A DNA stretch of 30,505 nucleotides from an uncultured Sphingopyxis sp. Its GTDB lineage: Bacteria > Pseudomonadota > Alphaproteobacteria > Sphingomonadales > Sphingomonadaceae. Made by a program: the position numbers and the translations under genes. This document shows positions 6,979-15,845 of this stretch, in pieces (position 1 is the first letter of the stretch; each line of letters starts with the position of its first letter). The stretch is from the NCBI GenBank assembly GCA_937957805.1, contig CALFXW010000034.1:1-30505 (forward strand), read 5' to 3'. The notes below the pieces were generated by a model, which searched no databases, had not been told where the DNA came from, and was given only the letters and a program-made list of their open reading frames with translations.

Positions 6979-9564
6979 ATGAATGGCAAGCGGGTGCCGC
7001 TGGCCATCCAGTTCGGCGTCATGCCCAGCAACATCGCCTTTGATGCAGAGGCGCTCGACCGGCGCCTTGTTGGCTTTGCGCGGCTGTGGCCGCTGCTGGT
7101 CTTTGCAACGATATTGGGCGCTGTGCCGCAGATGGCGTGGCTGTCAGGCACCATGAACGGGCGGATCGTCATGGCGGGGATGGCGCTCATATCGCTGCTG
7201 CCAATCCCGCTGTTCCTGCATCGCAAACTGTCGACGGTTCGCCCGTTCTGGCGCGTCCGCCTGTTGACCGTCGCATCAGCGCTGCTGGGTGTCGGGTTCG
7301 GTGTTCTGGCTAGCCAAGCGGTTGATACCAATAGTTTTGCCGCCCTTACCTGTTTATCGGCAACCGGATTTGTCGTGGTGGCAACGCTCGCCCGCCTGCC
7401 GGTCACCATGCTCGCCTTTGCCACCGCCGCCATCGGCAGCCAATTGGCCGTCGACACATCGGCTATCGCGATATTGGTACTCGCCCCGCTGGAACTATGC
7501 GCGCTGCTGATCGCAACATCAGCGGCACGATCCGACTTTGCCAACGCACGCTTGCTCTGGCAGGCCGAACTGGATGCCAGCCGTCCGGCACGCCTGATTG
7601 ATGAGCTGGAAACCAGCGGTTCGGCATGGTTCTGGGAAACCGACCGGCGTGGGCGCATCCTATATATTTCCGAACGTATCGGCCATGCGCTTGGCACGAC
7701 GACCAGCGAACTGGTCGGACGGCCGCTGGTTTCCATCGCCAAGGAACAGGATGGGCAGGGCAGCAGCCGGGTGGGGGAACGCCCGCTTGCCTTTCAAATT
7801 TCGACCGCAACCGCCTTTTCCGAACATGAATTGCGCGCCAACACCAAAGAAGAATTATGGTGGTCGATTTCGGGGCGGCCCATTTTCGACAAATATAATC
7901 AGCTGCGGGGTTTTATCGGCACCGGCACCGATTTGACCGACAAGCGCAAGGATGCCGCCGAAAAATCGCGTCTTGCCCGCTTTGATGCGTTGACCGGCCT
8001 CGCCAACCGGATGGAAATCGGCGAAAAACTGCGTCAGGCGCTGCGTGGTGAAGCCAATAGCGTCAAGCCGGCGGCCCTGTTCCTCATTGACCTCGACCGC
8101 TTCAAAAATGTCAACGATACGCTGGGCCACCCGGCGGGCGATGCGCTGCTGAAACAAGTGGCGCAGCGGTTGACCAATGTCGTCGGGCCGCTGGGCCATG
8201 TCGGACGCCTCGGCGGGGATGAATTCAAAGTGGTCGTTCCGGGCAAGACCAGCCGCAACCAACTCAATCAACTGGCGTCAGCTATCATCGAATCGGTGTC
8301 GCGCCCCTATTTCATCGAAAGCAATCAGGTGTCGATCGGTGCATCGATCGGTATCGCCGCATCGCCCGATGATGGCCGCACCGATGATGATCTGACCCGC
8401 AATGCCGACTTGGCACTTTATGCTGCAAAGGCTGCCGGACGCGGGGTGCTGCGTTTTTATGAACCAGCCATGCATGCGGCAGCAGACCGTCGCCACATGT
8501 TGGAACAGGATTTGACCGACGCTCTGAAACGCGATGCGTTGCGCGTCGTGTATCAGCCGGTTGTGTCGTGCAAGGGTGAACGCGTCACCGGCTTTGAGGC
8601 GCTGCTGCGCTGGACCCACCCAATCCACGGGCCAATTTCGCCCGCCGAATTCATCCCGATCGCCGAGGAATCGAGCCTGATTGAAAAGGTGGGTGAATGG
8701 GTGCTGCGCCGCGCCTGTGAAGAGGCGGCGCGCTGGAACGTCCCCGCGCGCATCGCAGTCAACGTGTCCCCCGTCCAGTTCGCCAATCCGGCCTTTCCGA
8801 CGCTGGTCGCGCAAGTGCTGGCGCAAACCGGGCTGCCGCCGCAACGACTGGAGCTGGAAATCACCGAAGGCGTCTTCATGTCCGAAGGCAGTATTGCCGA
8901 GCGGCAGTTTGAAACGCTGAAACGCATTGGCGTGCGCCTTGCGCTCGATGATTTTGGCACTGGCTATAGCTCGCTTGGCTATCTCCAGCGCGCGCCGCTC
9001 AACAAGATCAAGGTGGATCGCAGCTTTGTGCAGGGCGCGACGCTGGGCGACAACCAAAATGCCGCGATTATCCGCGCGATTGTCACGCTCGCCGAAGCGC
9101 TCAACATGGAAACCACGGCAGAAGGCGCAGAAACGCTCGATGAAATCGAACTGATCCGCAAATTGGGCTGTTCGCACATTCAGGGCTATTATTATGGCCC
9201 GCCGCTCGAACAGCAGGAACTGGCCGCCAAACTGGGCATGGATGGTCACGGGGTCAGCGCGGTTGGGCACAAGGTTGCCCGGTCGCTACGCCGCGCCATC
9301 TTGCGCCGGGGCCGCATCCATTTCGGTTCGGATCATTATGATGTCCGGCTGCGCAATATTTCCGAAACCGGCACGATGATCGAAATGCCGGTCTATGTGC
9401 CCGCAGGAGCCACCGCGCAGATTGACATTCAGGACGGGCCAAGCCTGACCGTCCGTGTTGTCTGGTGGTCGGAACGGCGCTGTGGCCTTGCCTTTGACCA
9501 GTCGATTGACCTGAGCTGGCTGGCGGGTGCAGCAGCGCCGCTCAATCGGGCGGTGAACGGTTAG
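6979..9564 (+). CDS. Membrane-bound PAS-GGDEF-EAL-PilZ cyclic-di-GMP protein
   Basis: From the Met at 6979 the protein has about 861 residues. Residues 35-185 hold several membrane helices. A PAS-like region (SAWFWETDRRGRILYISE, FIGTGTDLTD) spans about 205-325. A GGDEF domain spans about 335-500 with intact GGDEF at 412-416. An EAL domain spans about 512-760 with E540 in EALLRW, NVSPVQF, EITEG, DDFGTGYSS, KVDRSF and AEGAET. A PilZ domain lies at about 770-845 with arginines in LRRAILRRGR and NISETG. Both catalytic domains look intact, but the usual RxxD inhibitory site before GGDEF is replaced by glycines. The PilZ domain adds a c-di-GMP receptor to the same chain. Upstream starts at 6895 and 6931 are open; GAAGGTGG before 6979 favours the chosen one. 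Confidence 0.88.
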   Translation: MNGKRVPLAIQFGVMPSNIAFDAEALDRRLVGFARLWPLLVFATILGAVPQMAWLSGTMNGRIVMAGMALISLLPIPLFLHRKLSTVRPFWRVRLLTVASALLGVGFGVLASQAVDTNSFAALTCLSATGFVVVATLARLPVTMLAFATAAIGSQLAVDTSAIAILVLAPLELCALLIATSAARSDFANARLLWQAELDASRPARLIDELETSGSAWFWETDRRGRILYISERIGHALGTTTSELVGRPLVSIAKEQDGQGSSRVGERPLAFQISTATAFSEHELRANTKEELWWSISGRPIFDKYNQLRGFIGTGTDLTDKRKDAAEKSRLARFDALTGLANRMEIGEKLRQALRGEANSVKPAALFLIDLDRFKNVNDTLGHPAGDALLKQVAQRLTNVVGPLGHVGRLGGDEFKVVVPGKTSRNQLNQLASAIIESVSRPYFIESNQVSIGASIGIAASPDDGRTDDDLTRNADLALYAAKAAGRGVLRFYEPAMHAAADRRHMLEQDLTDALKRDALRVVYQPVVSCKGERVTGFEALLRWTHPIHGPISPAEFIPIAEESSLIEKVGEWVLRRACEEAARWNVPARIAVNVSPVQFANPAFPTLVAQVLAQTGLPPQRLELEITEGVFMSEGSIAERQFETLKRIGVRLALDDFGTGYSSLGYLQRAPLNKIKVDRSFVQGATLGDNQNAAIIRAIVTLAEALNMETTAEGAETLDEIELIRKLGCSHIQGYYYGPPLEQQELAAKLGMDGHGVSAVGHKVARSLRRAILRRGRIHFGSDHYDVRLRNISETGTMIEMPVYVPAGATAQIDIQDGPSLTVRVVWWSERRCGLAFDQSIDLSWLAGAAAPLNRAVNG

Positions 9565-10511
9565 GCTGTAGTCAACGCCCTGACCAGCGCCACCGCATCT
9601 GCGGAGGCGTTGAGGCAGGGGATATAGGCAAAGCTTTTTCCCCCTGCCGCCAAAAATGTTTCGCGTGCGCGAATCGCCAATTCCTCCAGCGTTTCGAGGC
9701 AGTCTGCAGCAAAGCCCGGTGCCAGCACCGCCACATGTTCAACCCCCGATTGCGCCCATTGGCTGAGCAAAGCTTCGCTCGCCGGTTCGAGCCAGCGCGC
9801 GCGGCCAAAGCGCGATTGAAAGCCGATGTCGATTGGGCGGCCCAACGCCGCGGAAAGTGCCGCCACACTGGTCTGACATTGGTCATAATATGGGTCGCCC
9901 GCCGCCCGGCTGCGTTCGGGCATGCCGTGAAAGCTGGCGAGGATGCGCTGCGGCGCGATGGCGCTATGGTCAAGAAAGTGCGTCACGCTGCGCGCCAGTG
10001 CTTCGATATAGGCAGGGTGGGTGGCATAGCTGGCGATCACATCCACCTTGGGCGGATGCGCCATATCGCGCAGCGCGTCACCAATTGCATCCGCAGCGCT
10101 GGTCGTGGTGGCAATGCATTGCTGGGGGTATAAAGGCAAAATGCGGATGCTGGACGCACCTGCTGCCTGCATATCGCCCAGCACATCGGCGATCTGGGGC
10201 GCGCCATAACGCATGGCATGGCGCAATATTACCCCATCGCCCATCGCAAGTTGCACTGCCTGCGCCAAAGCGGCACTATTCACCGCCAGAGGGGAACCGG
10301 CATCGGTCCATATCGCGCGATAGAGCGCGGCGCTTTTACCCGCGCGCAATGGCGCAATGACGAGACGGAGCAATGGCCGCCAAAGATATTTGGGCAGCGG
10401 CACAACCCGCGGATCGGACAGAAATTCGACCAGATAGCGCCGGAGCGCCGCAGGCGTTGGCGCATCGGGCGTGCCCAGATTGACCAACAATATGCCGTGC
10501 CGATCCATCAT
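9561..10511 (-). CDS. hemH: Ferrochelatase
   Basis: Inserts ferrous iron into protoporphyrin IX, the last step of protoheme synthesis. The protein has 316 residues, about the usual bacterial length. Visible signatures are LLVNLGTPDAP near the N-terminus, SFHGMPERSRAAGDPYYDQC with the metal-site H195, FQSRFGRARWLEP, and the PGFAADCLETLEE region with conserved acidic residues at 273-277. The start overlaps the stop of the molybdenum hydroxylase-like gene by four bases, so it is the third gene of the apbC operon. At its 3' end it overlaps the converging c-di-GMP gene by four bases. hemC and hemD lie about 14 kb away on the same strand. Confidence 0.96.
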   Translation of the reverse strand: MMDRHGILLVNLGTPDAPTPAALRRYLVEFLSDPRVVPLPKYLWRPLLRLVIAPLRAGKSAALYRAIWTDAGSPLAVNSAALAQAVQLAMGDGVILRHAMRYGAPQIADVLGDMQAAGASSIRILPLYPQQCIATTTSAADAIGDALRDMAHPPKVDVIASYATHPAYIEALARSVTHFLDHSAIAPQRILASFHGMPERSRAAGDPYYDQCQTSVAALSAALGRPIDIGFQSRFGRARWLEPASEALLSQWAQSGVEHVAVLAPGFAADCLETLEELAIRARETFLAAGGKSFAYIPCLNASADAVALVRALTTA

Positions 10512-12772
10512 GCCAGCGGTTTACTGCTGAGCGGCAGCCGGCGGATGCGTTGGCCTGAAATTGTATAAAGCGCATTGGCAATGGCGGGGGCCACGGCGAG
10601 CATGGCAATCGCACCGATGCCGCCGCTTTCACGATCCGACGGCATGATGTCGATATCCCATTCGGGCATCTGCGCGAGCGTCGGAATATTAAGGTCACGC
10701 CAGCGCCGCGCGCGCGCCAACCCACGGTGATAACGGCTGGTGCCCCCAACCGCCTGGGCAAGGCCGACGACAGCCCCGCTTTCCAATTGTTGCAGCGTCA
10801 GGCGCGGGTTTATGACCCGCCCGACATTGGCGCGTATATATATGTGCGAAACGCGAATGCCGCTCGCGCTGGGTCTTGCCCGCGCGCACACCGCGACATG
10901 ACTATCGTCGAGGCTGGCTAGCGCCAGCCCCATCCCCGACCCGGCGGCCCCGCCATCCCAGGATGCAGCAGCGGTCACAGCCTGCATGGCTTCGGCGAGT
11001 GCGGGCGATGACCCCAGCATTGCCATCCGAAAACTGAACGGATCGCTGCCGGCAGCGCGCGCCAGTTCATCGACAAAGCATTCGAGCGCGAAAATATTGC
11101 CCATCGCCGCGCGTCCGCGCCAACGCCCTGCGGGCATATTGGTATCGACCGGCAAATGGTCGAGCGCCAGATTGGGTATTTGATAGGGGGGCATCGCCCC
11201 CTCCAGCGCCGCTGCATCCACCGCACCTGCCGCATCGCGCTGCGCGGCGTCGGCCTTGGCACCGTCCAACCGCGCGCGCCATTCATGGCGTGCTGCCGGG
11301 GCGGCAAGGCTGAAACGCAGCGCATCAATGGTGGTGCCCGATGACAGGCTGGCCTGCAACCGCACCCGCTGCGGCGCGCGCGGCAGATCGCGCAGCACCT
11401 CCTCCGTCCGGGTGCAGCACAATTGCACCGGGCGGTGCAATGCGCGCGCGATGAGCGCGGCCTGTACCGCCACTTCCCCCTCCATCGCCGCGCCAAAGCT
11501 GCCGCCTGCGGGCATGACGAACAGGCTGACCGCCGATACGGCAATCCCCAGCGCATCGGCAATCGCAACGCGCATCGCGCCGGGCGCTTCTGCCGCCGCC
11601 CAGATGCGCACAACATCGCCATCAACCATCGCGGTCGCGCTTCGGGTTTCAAGCGTCGCATGTAGTTGCGCCGCGATGGCATAATCCGCGCCCAATACGG
11701 GCCGTCCGTCAAAGGCGTCCGATATGCTGCCCGCTTCAAAAATGCGCGCGCCGTCGCCCGATGCCAGCGCCGTCTTTAGCCGCCGGTCGATGACGCTGCT
11801 TTCCGCCAGCGCCCCTTCGGTCACGAAATGCGGTGCCATGGCATCGAGCGCGCGCTGCGCCGCCCAGCCATTATTGGCCACCGCGGCCAGCCAGCGTTCA
11901 TGGCGCACCGCCGCGACAAAGCCCGTCACCCCGTCTGCGGCGCGCCGATTATAGCTTTTGAGCCGCGTGTCGCCAAATGGCCCCTGCCGGATCGCCGCGA
12001 ACAACATGTCGGGCAAGCGCACGTCGCCGGCAAAGGCCAACGAACCGTCAATTTTTGCAGGCAGATCGATCCGGGGCACATCGACGCCCCACAACTTACC
12101 CGCCCCCGGTGCGCGCAAGGGGGGGTAGGGCGGCGGCGATAGCCCGGCCGCCTCCGCCGCCAATTCGCCAAAACGCAGCCGCCTTGTGCCATGGACGACA
12201 AAGCCGTCGGCGCAGTCCAACCCCTCCCAATCCGCGTCCCAGCGCGCCGCCGCTGCCTTGGCCAGCAGCGCGCGGGCAAAGGCGGCGGCGGTGCGCAGCG
12301 CCAGTTCCCCATCCCCCAAAAATAGCGAATCATCGCTGAGCATCGCGGCGGCTTCATCGCTCAGCGACCAGTGCCGCCAGCCACCCCATTGGGCCAGCGC
12401 ATCAGGCACAGCGGTGCGCGGAGTGGCCAACATTGCATCGCGTTCGATTGGGGCGAAATTGGCATAGGCGGGCGATGCAATCGCCGGTTCGACCGACAAT
12501 GTCCGCCAGTCCGCACCCAGTTCATCGGCAATGATTTGCGCATAGAGCGTCGATTGACCCTGCCCCGCTTCGCACGCCGGAACGATGACCGCGATATGCC
12601 CGTCGTGCCCGATTTTGAGGAAGGGGCCAAAATCCTCCTCCCCCCGTGCCAGCAGGATCGGCGCAGCATAATGACGCGGCCACAGCGACCACCCAACGGC
12701 AAGCCCCAAAGCCGCGCCGCCGCCCGTCAGCAATTGCCGCCGATTGGGGCGCAGAAATGCGCGGCGGCTCAT
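10508..12772 (-). CDS. Tat-exported molybdopterin hydroxylase large-subunit homologue (IorB-like), catalytic Glu apparently replaced
   Basis: A 754-residue protein of the xanthine dehydrogenase/isoquinoline 1-oxidoreductase beta family. Residues 11-27 (RRQLLTGGGAALGLAVG) form a twin-arginine signal, so a periplasmic location is likely. Family motifs are seen at 68-88 (EAGQG...IIADELGAD), 369-380 (the usual HAPMEP appears as HATLET), 422-435 (GGSFGAAMEGEVAV for GGGFGRR) and near the C-terminus (APAIANAL, then RIRRLP). Active members carry a catalytic Glu in a GE-x-G segment directly before IAPAIANA. Here the aligned stretch is GGIGAIAMLAVAPAIANA, which puts Ala721 where Glu is expected. No small 2Fe-2S subunit (IorA) is adjacent. 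It lies between apbC and hemH with four-base overlaps on both sides. The substrate is unknown, and it may not be a standard hydroxylase. Confidence 0.82.
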   Translation of the reverse strand: MSRRAFLRPNRRQLLTGGGAALGLAVGWSLWPRHYAAPILLARGEEDFGPFLKIGHDGHIAVIVPACEAGQGQSTLYAQIIADELGADWRTLSVEPAIASPAYANFAPIERDAMLATPRTAVPDALAQWGGWRHWSLSDEAAAMLSDDSLFLGDGELALRTAAAFARALLAKAAAARWDADWEGLDCADGFVVHGTRRLRFGELAAEAAGLSPPPYPPLRAPGAGKLWGVDVPRIDLPAKIDGSLAFAGDVRLPDMLFAAIRQGPFGDTRLKSYNRRAADGVTGFVAAVRHERWLAAVANNGWAAQRALDAMAPHFVTEGALAESSVIDRRLKTALASGDGARIFEAGSISDAFDGRPVLGADYAIAAQLHATLETRSATAMVDGDVVRIWAAAEAPGAMRVAIADALGIAVSAVSLFVMPAGGSFGAAMEGEVAVQAALIARALHRPVQLCCTRTEEVLRDLPRAPQRVRLQASLSSGTTIDALRFSLAAPAARHEWRARLDGAKADAAQRDAAGAVDAAALEGAMPPYQIPNLALDHLPVDTNMPAGRWRGRAAMGNIFALECFVDELARAAGSDPFSFRMAMLGSSPALAEAMQAVTAAASWDGGAAGSGMGLALASLDDSHVAVCARARPSASGIRVSHIYIRANVGRVINPRLTLQQLESGAVVGLAQAVGGTSRYHRGLARARRWRDLNIPTLAQMPEWDIDIMPSDRESGGIGAIAMLAVAPAIANALYTISGQRIRRLPLSSKPLA

Positions 12773-13743
12773 CCCGGGTTAGCATCAAGCCAGCGAGAGA
12801 GCACGGCGGCTATGTCGCAAAAGGGGCGGGCAAGATCGCCGCCTTGCGCGACCGGCGGCACCCCGGCATCGCTGGCGAGACGAATTGAACGGTCGAGCGG
12901 CACGCGACCCATGAAGTCCATGCCCATTTGCGCGGCTTCGGCTTCTGCTCCGCCCTGACCAAAGGGGTCCGACACCTCCCCACAATGGGGGCAGGCATAG
13001 CCCGACATATTTTCGACCATGCCGATAATCGGGACATTGGCCTGTCGGAAAAGGTCGATGGCGCGCGCGGCATCAATGAGCGCGAGGTCTTGCGGCGTCG
13101 AAACGATGATCGCGCCTGCGGGCTTATGTTTCTGGATGATCGATAATTGCACATCGCCCGTGCCCGGCGGCAAATCGAGGAGGAGGAGGTCACATGCCCC
13201 CCAATTGGCATCAATCAATTGCTCGAGCGCGCGCCCGGCCATCGGCCCGCGCCATGCCACCGCCTGTCCCGGCTTTGCCAATTGCCCCATCGACAGGAAA
13301 TTGACGCCATAGCGCGATGGTACGGGGTTTAATTTTTCGCCATCGGTGGTGGGCTGCCCCCCCTCTTGCCCCAAAAGCTTGGTTTGTGAGGGCCCGTGAA
13401 TATCGGCGTCAACAATCCCGACCTTGCGGCCCGTCGCAGCGAGCGCCAGCGCAATATTGGTGGTCAGTGTCGATTTGCCGACCCCGCCCTTGCCGCTGCC
13501 AATGGCGATGAGGCGTGGCTTGCTGCGCGCCGCCGTCATCGCGACGCGCACCGTTGCAATCCCTGCTACACCCGTCAGCGCGTCGCGAGCCGCACCCTCC
13601 AGCGCGCCGCGCGCATCCGCATCCAACCCCGATGCATCGACGATCAGCGTTGCTATGCCGCCTTGCACGCGCAGCGAGGATAATCTGTCCCCCAATGCCG
13701 CCCTTGCCAAAGCCTCCACCTGCCCTGCCAACACGTCCGGCAC
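12769..13743 (-). CDS. apbC: ApbC/Mrp-family P-loop ATPase, iron-sulfur cluster carrier
   Basis: A cytoplasmic carrier thought to bind and deliver Fe-S clusters to target proteins. With a GTG start at 13743 it has 324 residues. The N-terminal 70 residues resemble the DUF59/MIP18-type domain. The deviant P-loop GKGGVGKS is at 84-91, DADIHGPSQ at 112-120, DLPPGTGD at 190-197, and the cluster-binding CPHC (C251, C254) follows NMSGYA. The open frame extends to 13995, but that part lies antisense to the hflK leader and has a low-complexity basic composition. AAAGGA nine bases before the GTG supports the chosen start. It heads an operon with the molybdenum hydroxylase-like gene and hemH and diverges from hflK. 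Confidence 0.92.
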   Translation of the reverse strand: MPDVLAGQVEALARAALGDRLSSLRVQGGIATLIVDASGLDADARGALEGAARDALTGVAGIATVRVAMTAARSKPRLIAIGSGKGGVGKSTLTTNIALALAATGRKVGIVDADIHGPSQTKLLGQEGGQPTTDGEKLNPVPSRYGVNFLSMGQLAKPGQAVAWRGPMAGRALEQLIDANWGACDLLLLDLPPGTGDVQLSIIQKHKPAGAIIVSTPQDLALIDAARAIDLFRQANVPIIGMVENMSGYACPHCGEVSDPFGQGGAEAEAAQMGMDFMGRVPLDRSIRLASDAGVPPVAQGGDLARPFCDIAAVLSRWLDANPG

Positions 13744-13844
13744 CGCCCCTGTTCCTTTCGTCAAAAAACCTCGTTGCCGCGCTGTTATCGTCCATTTTTG
13801 GCTTTGGCACTGTTTTTCGGCGAAACCCTTCTTATAAATGGCGC
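13744..13844. promoter_or_regulatory. Divergent intergenic region between apbC and hflK
   Basis: These 101 bases must hold the promoters of both divergent operons. A TATAAAT-like box is visible at 13834-13840 on the plus strand, too close to the hflK ATG to be a -10 unless hflK starts farther downstream (the ATG at 13909 is possible). I see no convincing pair of -35/-10 hexamers and no clear dyad. Confidence 0.3.
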
Positions 13845-14963
13845 ATGATCGATAAAATTTCTTCCCGATTTCGTGCGCGTCTGCGCGCCATCCGCCCGAC
13901 GCTTTCGATGGTCGGCGGCCCATGGGGTGACGATGGCAGCGGCGATGATGGCGCAAAAGCGCCGGGCGAAAGGGGTCGGCCGCCGCGCAAAGCATCGCCC
14001 TGGCTGCCCGATGAAAATGGCCCCGGCCGCCCCAATGGCGGCTTTGATTCCTTATGGAAGGGTCGTGGCTTTGGCGGCAACCTGCCCCCGATGGTGCAGG
14101 GGGTTAATTGGTGGAAATGGGGCGGCATCTTATTGGTCGCGCTGTGGATTGTCGGCACGTCGGTGCACCGTTTGGAGGCGGAGGAGGAAGGGGTCGTCAC
14201 CCGCCTTGGCAGTTACAGCCGCACGGTTGGCCCCGGCATCAGCCTTACCCTGCCTGCGCCGCTTGAATCGATGATAAAGATACCCGCGCGCCGGATCCAT
14301 ACCATCGACATTCCGGGCAGCGACGCCCAAAATCTAGTGCTGACGGGTGATGCCAACATCATCAACCTTGCCTATACGGTGCGTTGGTCGGTCAAACAGC
14401 CGCGGCTGTTCGCCTTTCAGTTGAACAATCCCGAAACCGCGATCCGCAGTGCCGCCGAAAGCGCGATGCGTTCGACGGTCGCCAATTTCAACTTGGCCCA
14501 GGCCATTGGTTCGGGGCAGACCGAAATCAGCCGAGATGTTGAACAAAGATTGCAGGCGATCCTCGATTATTATCGTTCGGGCGTGCGGGTGGAGGATGTG
14601 TCGATCCGCGTTTCTGCCCCGCCCAATGAGGTGGAGGAAGCGTTTAACAATGTGAACGTCGCCCGCCAGAATAGCGAGGCGGCAATCAACGGCGCGCGCG
14701 GTTTTGCCGCACAGATTGTCAATGCTGCCCAAGGGGATGCCGCCGAATTTGACCGTATTTATGAACAATATCGCTTGTCGCCGCAGGTGACGCGCCGCCG
14801 CCTATATTATGAAACGATGGAACAGGTGCTGCGTCCTTCGGAAAAGACGATCATCGATTCAAATAACCTCGTCCCCTATCTGCCGCTGCCCGAAGCACGG
14901 CGAACAGCGGAACCGGCGGCGAACCCCAGCACAACGGCCACCGTTGCAGGAGGCGGCCAATGA
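13845..14963 (+). CDS. hflK: FtsH protease modulator subunit HflK
   Basis: A membrane-anchored SPFH/prohibitin-family protein that forms the HflKC cage around the FtsH protease and modulates degradation of membrane proteins. From the ATG at 13845 it has 372 residues. The N-terminal 85 residues are rich in Gly, Pro and charge (GGPWGDDGSGDD), as usual for HflK. One membrane helix at about 89-106 (WWKWGGILLVALWIVGTS) is followed by the SPFH domain starting EAEEEGVVTRLGSYSRTVGPGI. The later coiled segment ARQNSEAAINGARGFAAQIVNAAQGDAAEFDRIYEQY is typical. The open frame begins much earlier, but that portion is antisense to apbC. A shorter start at 13909 (MVGGPWGD) cannot be excluded. It overlaps hflC by four bases. 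Confidence 0.94.
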   Translation: MIDKISSRFRARLRAIRPTLSMVGGPWGDDGSGDDGAKAPGERGRPPRKASPWLPDENGPGRPNGGFDSLWKGRGFGGNLPPMVQGVNWWKWGGILLVALWIVGTSVHRLEAEEEGVVTRLGSYSRTVGPGISLTLPAPLESMIKIPARRIHTIDIPGSDAQNLVLTGDANIINLAYTVRWSVKQPRLFAFQLNNPETAIRSAAESAMRSTVANFNLAQAIGSGQTEISRDVEQRLQAILDYYRSGVRVEDVSIRVSAPPNEVEEAFNNVNVARQNSEAAINGARGFAAQIVNAAQGDAAEFDRIYEQYRLSPQVTRRRLYYETMEQVLRPSEKTIIDSNNLVPYLPLPEARRTAEPAANPSTTATVAGGGQ

Positions 14964-15823
14964 ACCCGATGCCCTTTGTCCTGCGCCACCCGGTGCAGAC
15001 CGCCTTTGGAGCGCTCAGCCTGCTGATTCTCGCGATGATGAGCCTTAGCGTGGTTGGCGAAACGCAACAGGCGATCATCCTGCGCTATGGCCAGATCGAA
15101 CGTATCATCAACCCCTATCGTCCCAATCAAAGTTTTGGCGCGACGGGGGCTGGCCTTAGTTTCCGTATCCCCTTTGTCGAACAGATACAGTTGATCGACA
15201 AGCGCGTGCTTGGGGTCGAAATTGACGGGCAACCCGTTTTGTCCACCGACCAATTGCGGATGCAGGTGGACGCCTATGCCCGATATCGTATCGTTGACCC
15301 GGCGCGCATGTATGCCGGCATCCGCAATCAGGACGCGCTGGAGGGGCAGTTACGCAACCTCTTATCCTCCGCATTGCGCAATGAATTGGGTCGGCGACCA
15401 TTTTCGGCCTTGCTCAGCCCCGAACGGGCGCAGGTAATGGCGGGCATCCGCAATACTATGGCGCGCGATTCGCGGCGCTATGGGGTGGAGGTAATCGACG
15501 TTCGCATAAGCCGCGCCGAACTGCCCGAAGGGGCACCGCGCGATTCGGCCTTTGAACGGATGCGCACCGCCCGCGCTCAGGAAGCCGCTACGATTTTGGC
15601 AGAGGGACAAAAGCAGGCGCAAATCGTCCGCGCCGATGCACAGGCAGAGGCGGCGCAGATTTATGCGGACAGTTTTGGCAAAGACCCCGAATTTTATGCT
15701 TTCTGGCGGGCAATGCAGTCCTATCGCGTCACATTCCAGTCGGAGGGTGCGGGCCAATCCACCTTTGTCCTGCGCCCGGGGGAGGGGTATTTGTCCGAAT
15801 TTGGCAATCGTTCGGCGCGTTAG
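14960..15823 (+). CDS. hflC: FtsH protease modulator subunit HflC
   Basis: The partner of HflK, a 287-residue SPFH-family protein anchored by one N-terminal helix (FGALSLLILAMMSLSVV, about residues 15-33) with the bulk in the periplasm. The opening GETQQAIILRYGQIERII and the later NELGRRPFSALLSPER, VIDVRISRAELPEG and ERMRTARAQEAATILAEGQKQAQIVRADAQAEA stretch are characteristic of HflC. The ATG overlaps the hflK stop by four bases, as usual for this pair. It is followed after 159 bases by a DegP-type protease, a neighbourhood common in alphaproteobacteria and suggestive of shared envelope quality control. Confidence 0.95.
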   Translation: MNPMPFVLRHPVQTAFGALSLLILAMMSLSVVGETQQAIILRYGQIERIINPYRPNQSFGATGAGLSFRIPFVEQIQLIDKRVLGVEIDGQPVLSTDQLRMQVDAYARYRIVDPARMYAGIRNQDALEGQLRNLLSSALRNELGRRPFSALLSPERAQVMAGIRNTMARDSRRYGVEVIDVRISRAELPEGAPRDSAFERMRTARAQEAATILAEGQKQAQIVRADAQAEAAQIYADSFGKDPEFYAFWRAMQSYRVTFQSEGAGQSTFVLRPGEGYLSEFGNRSAR

Positions 15824-15845
15824 TGCGACATAGTGATACACCAAT

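Noticed and set aside
8278..9270. A 330-codon minus-strand frame inside the GGDEF-EAL-PilZ gene
   Set aside because: It is a shadow of GC-rich coding; the plus-strand EAL motifs are intact across the same bases.
13744..13995. An 84-codon N-terminal extension of apbC and a 110-codon extension of hflK over the same bases
   Set aside because: The two extensions are antisense to each other's genes and low in complexity; GTG 13743 and ATG 13845 give normal proteins.
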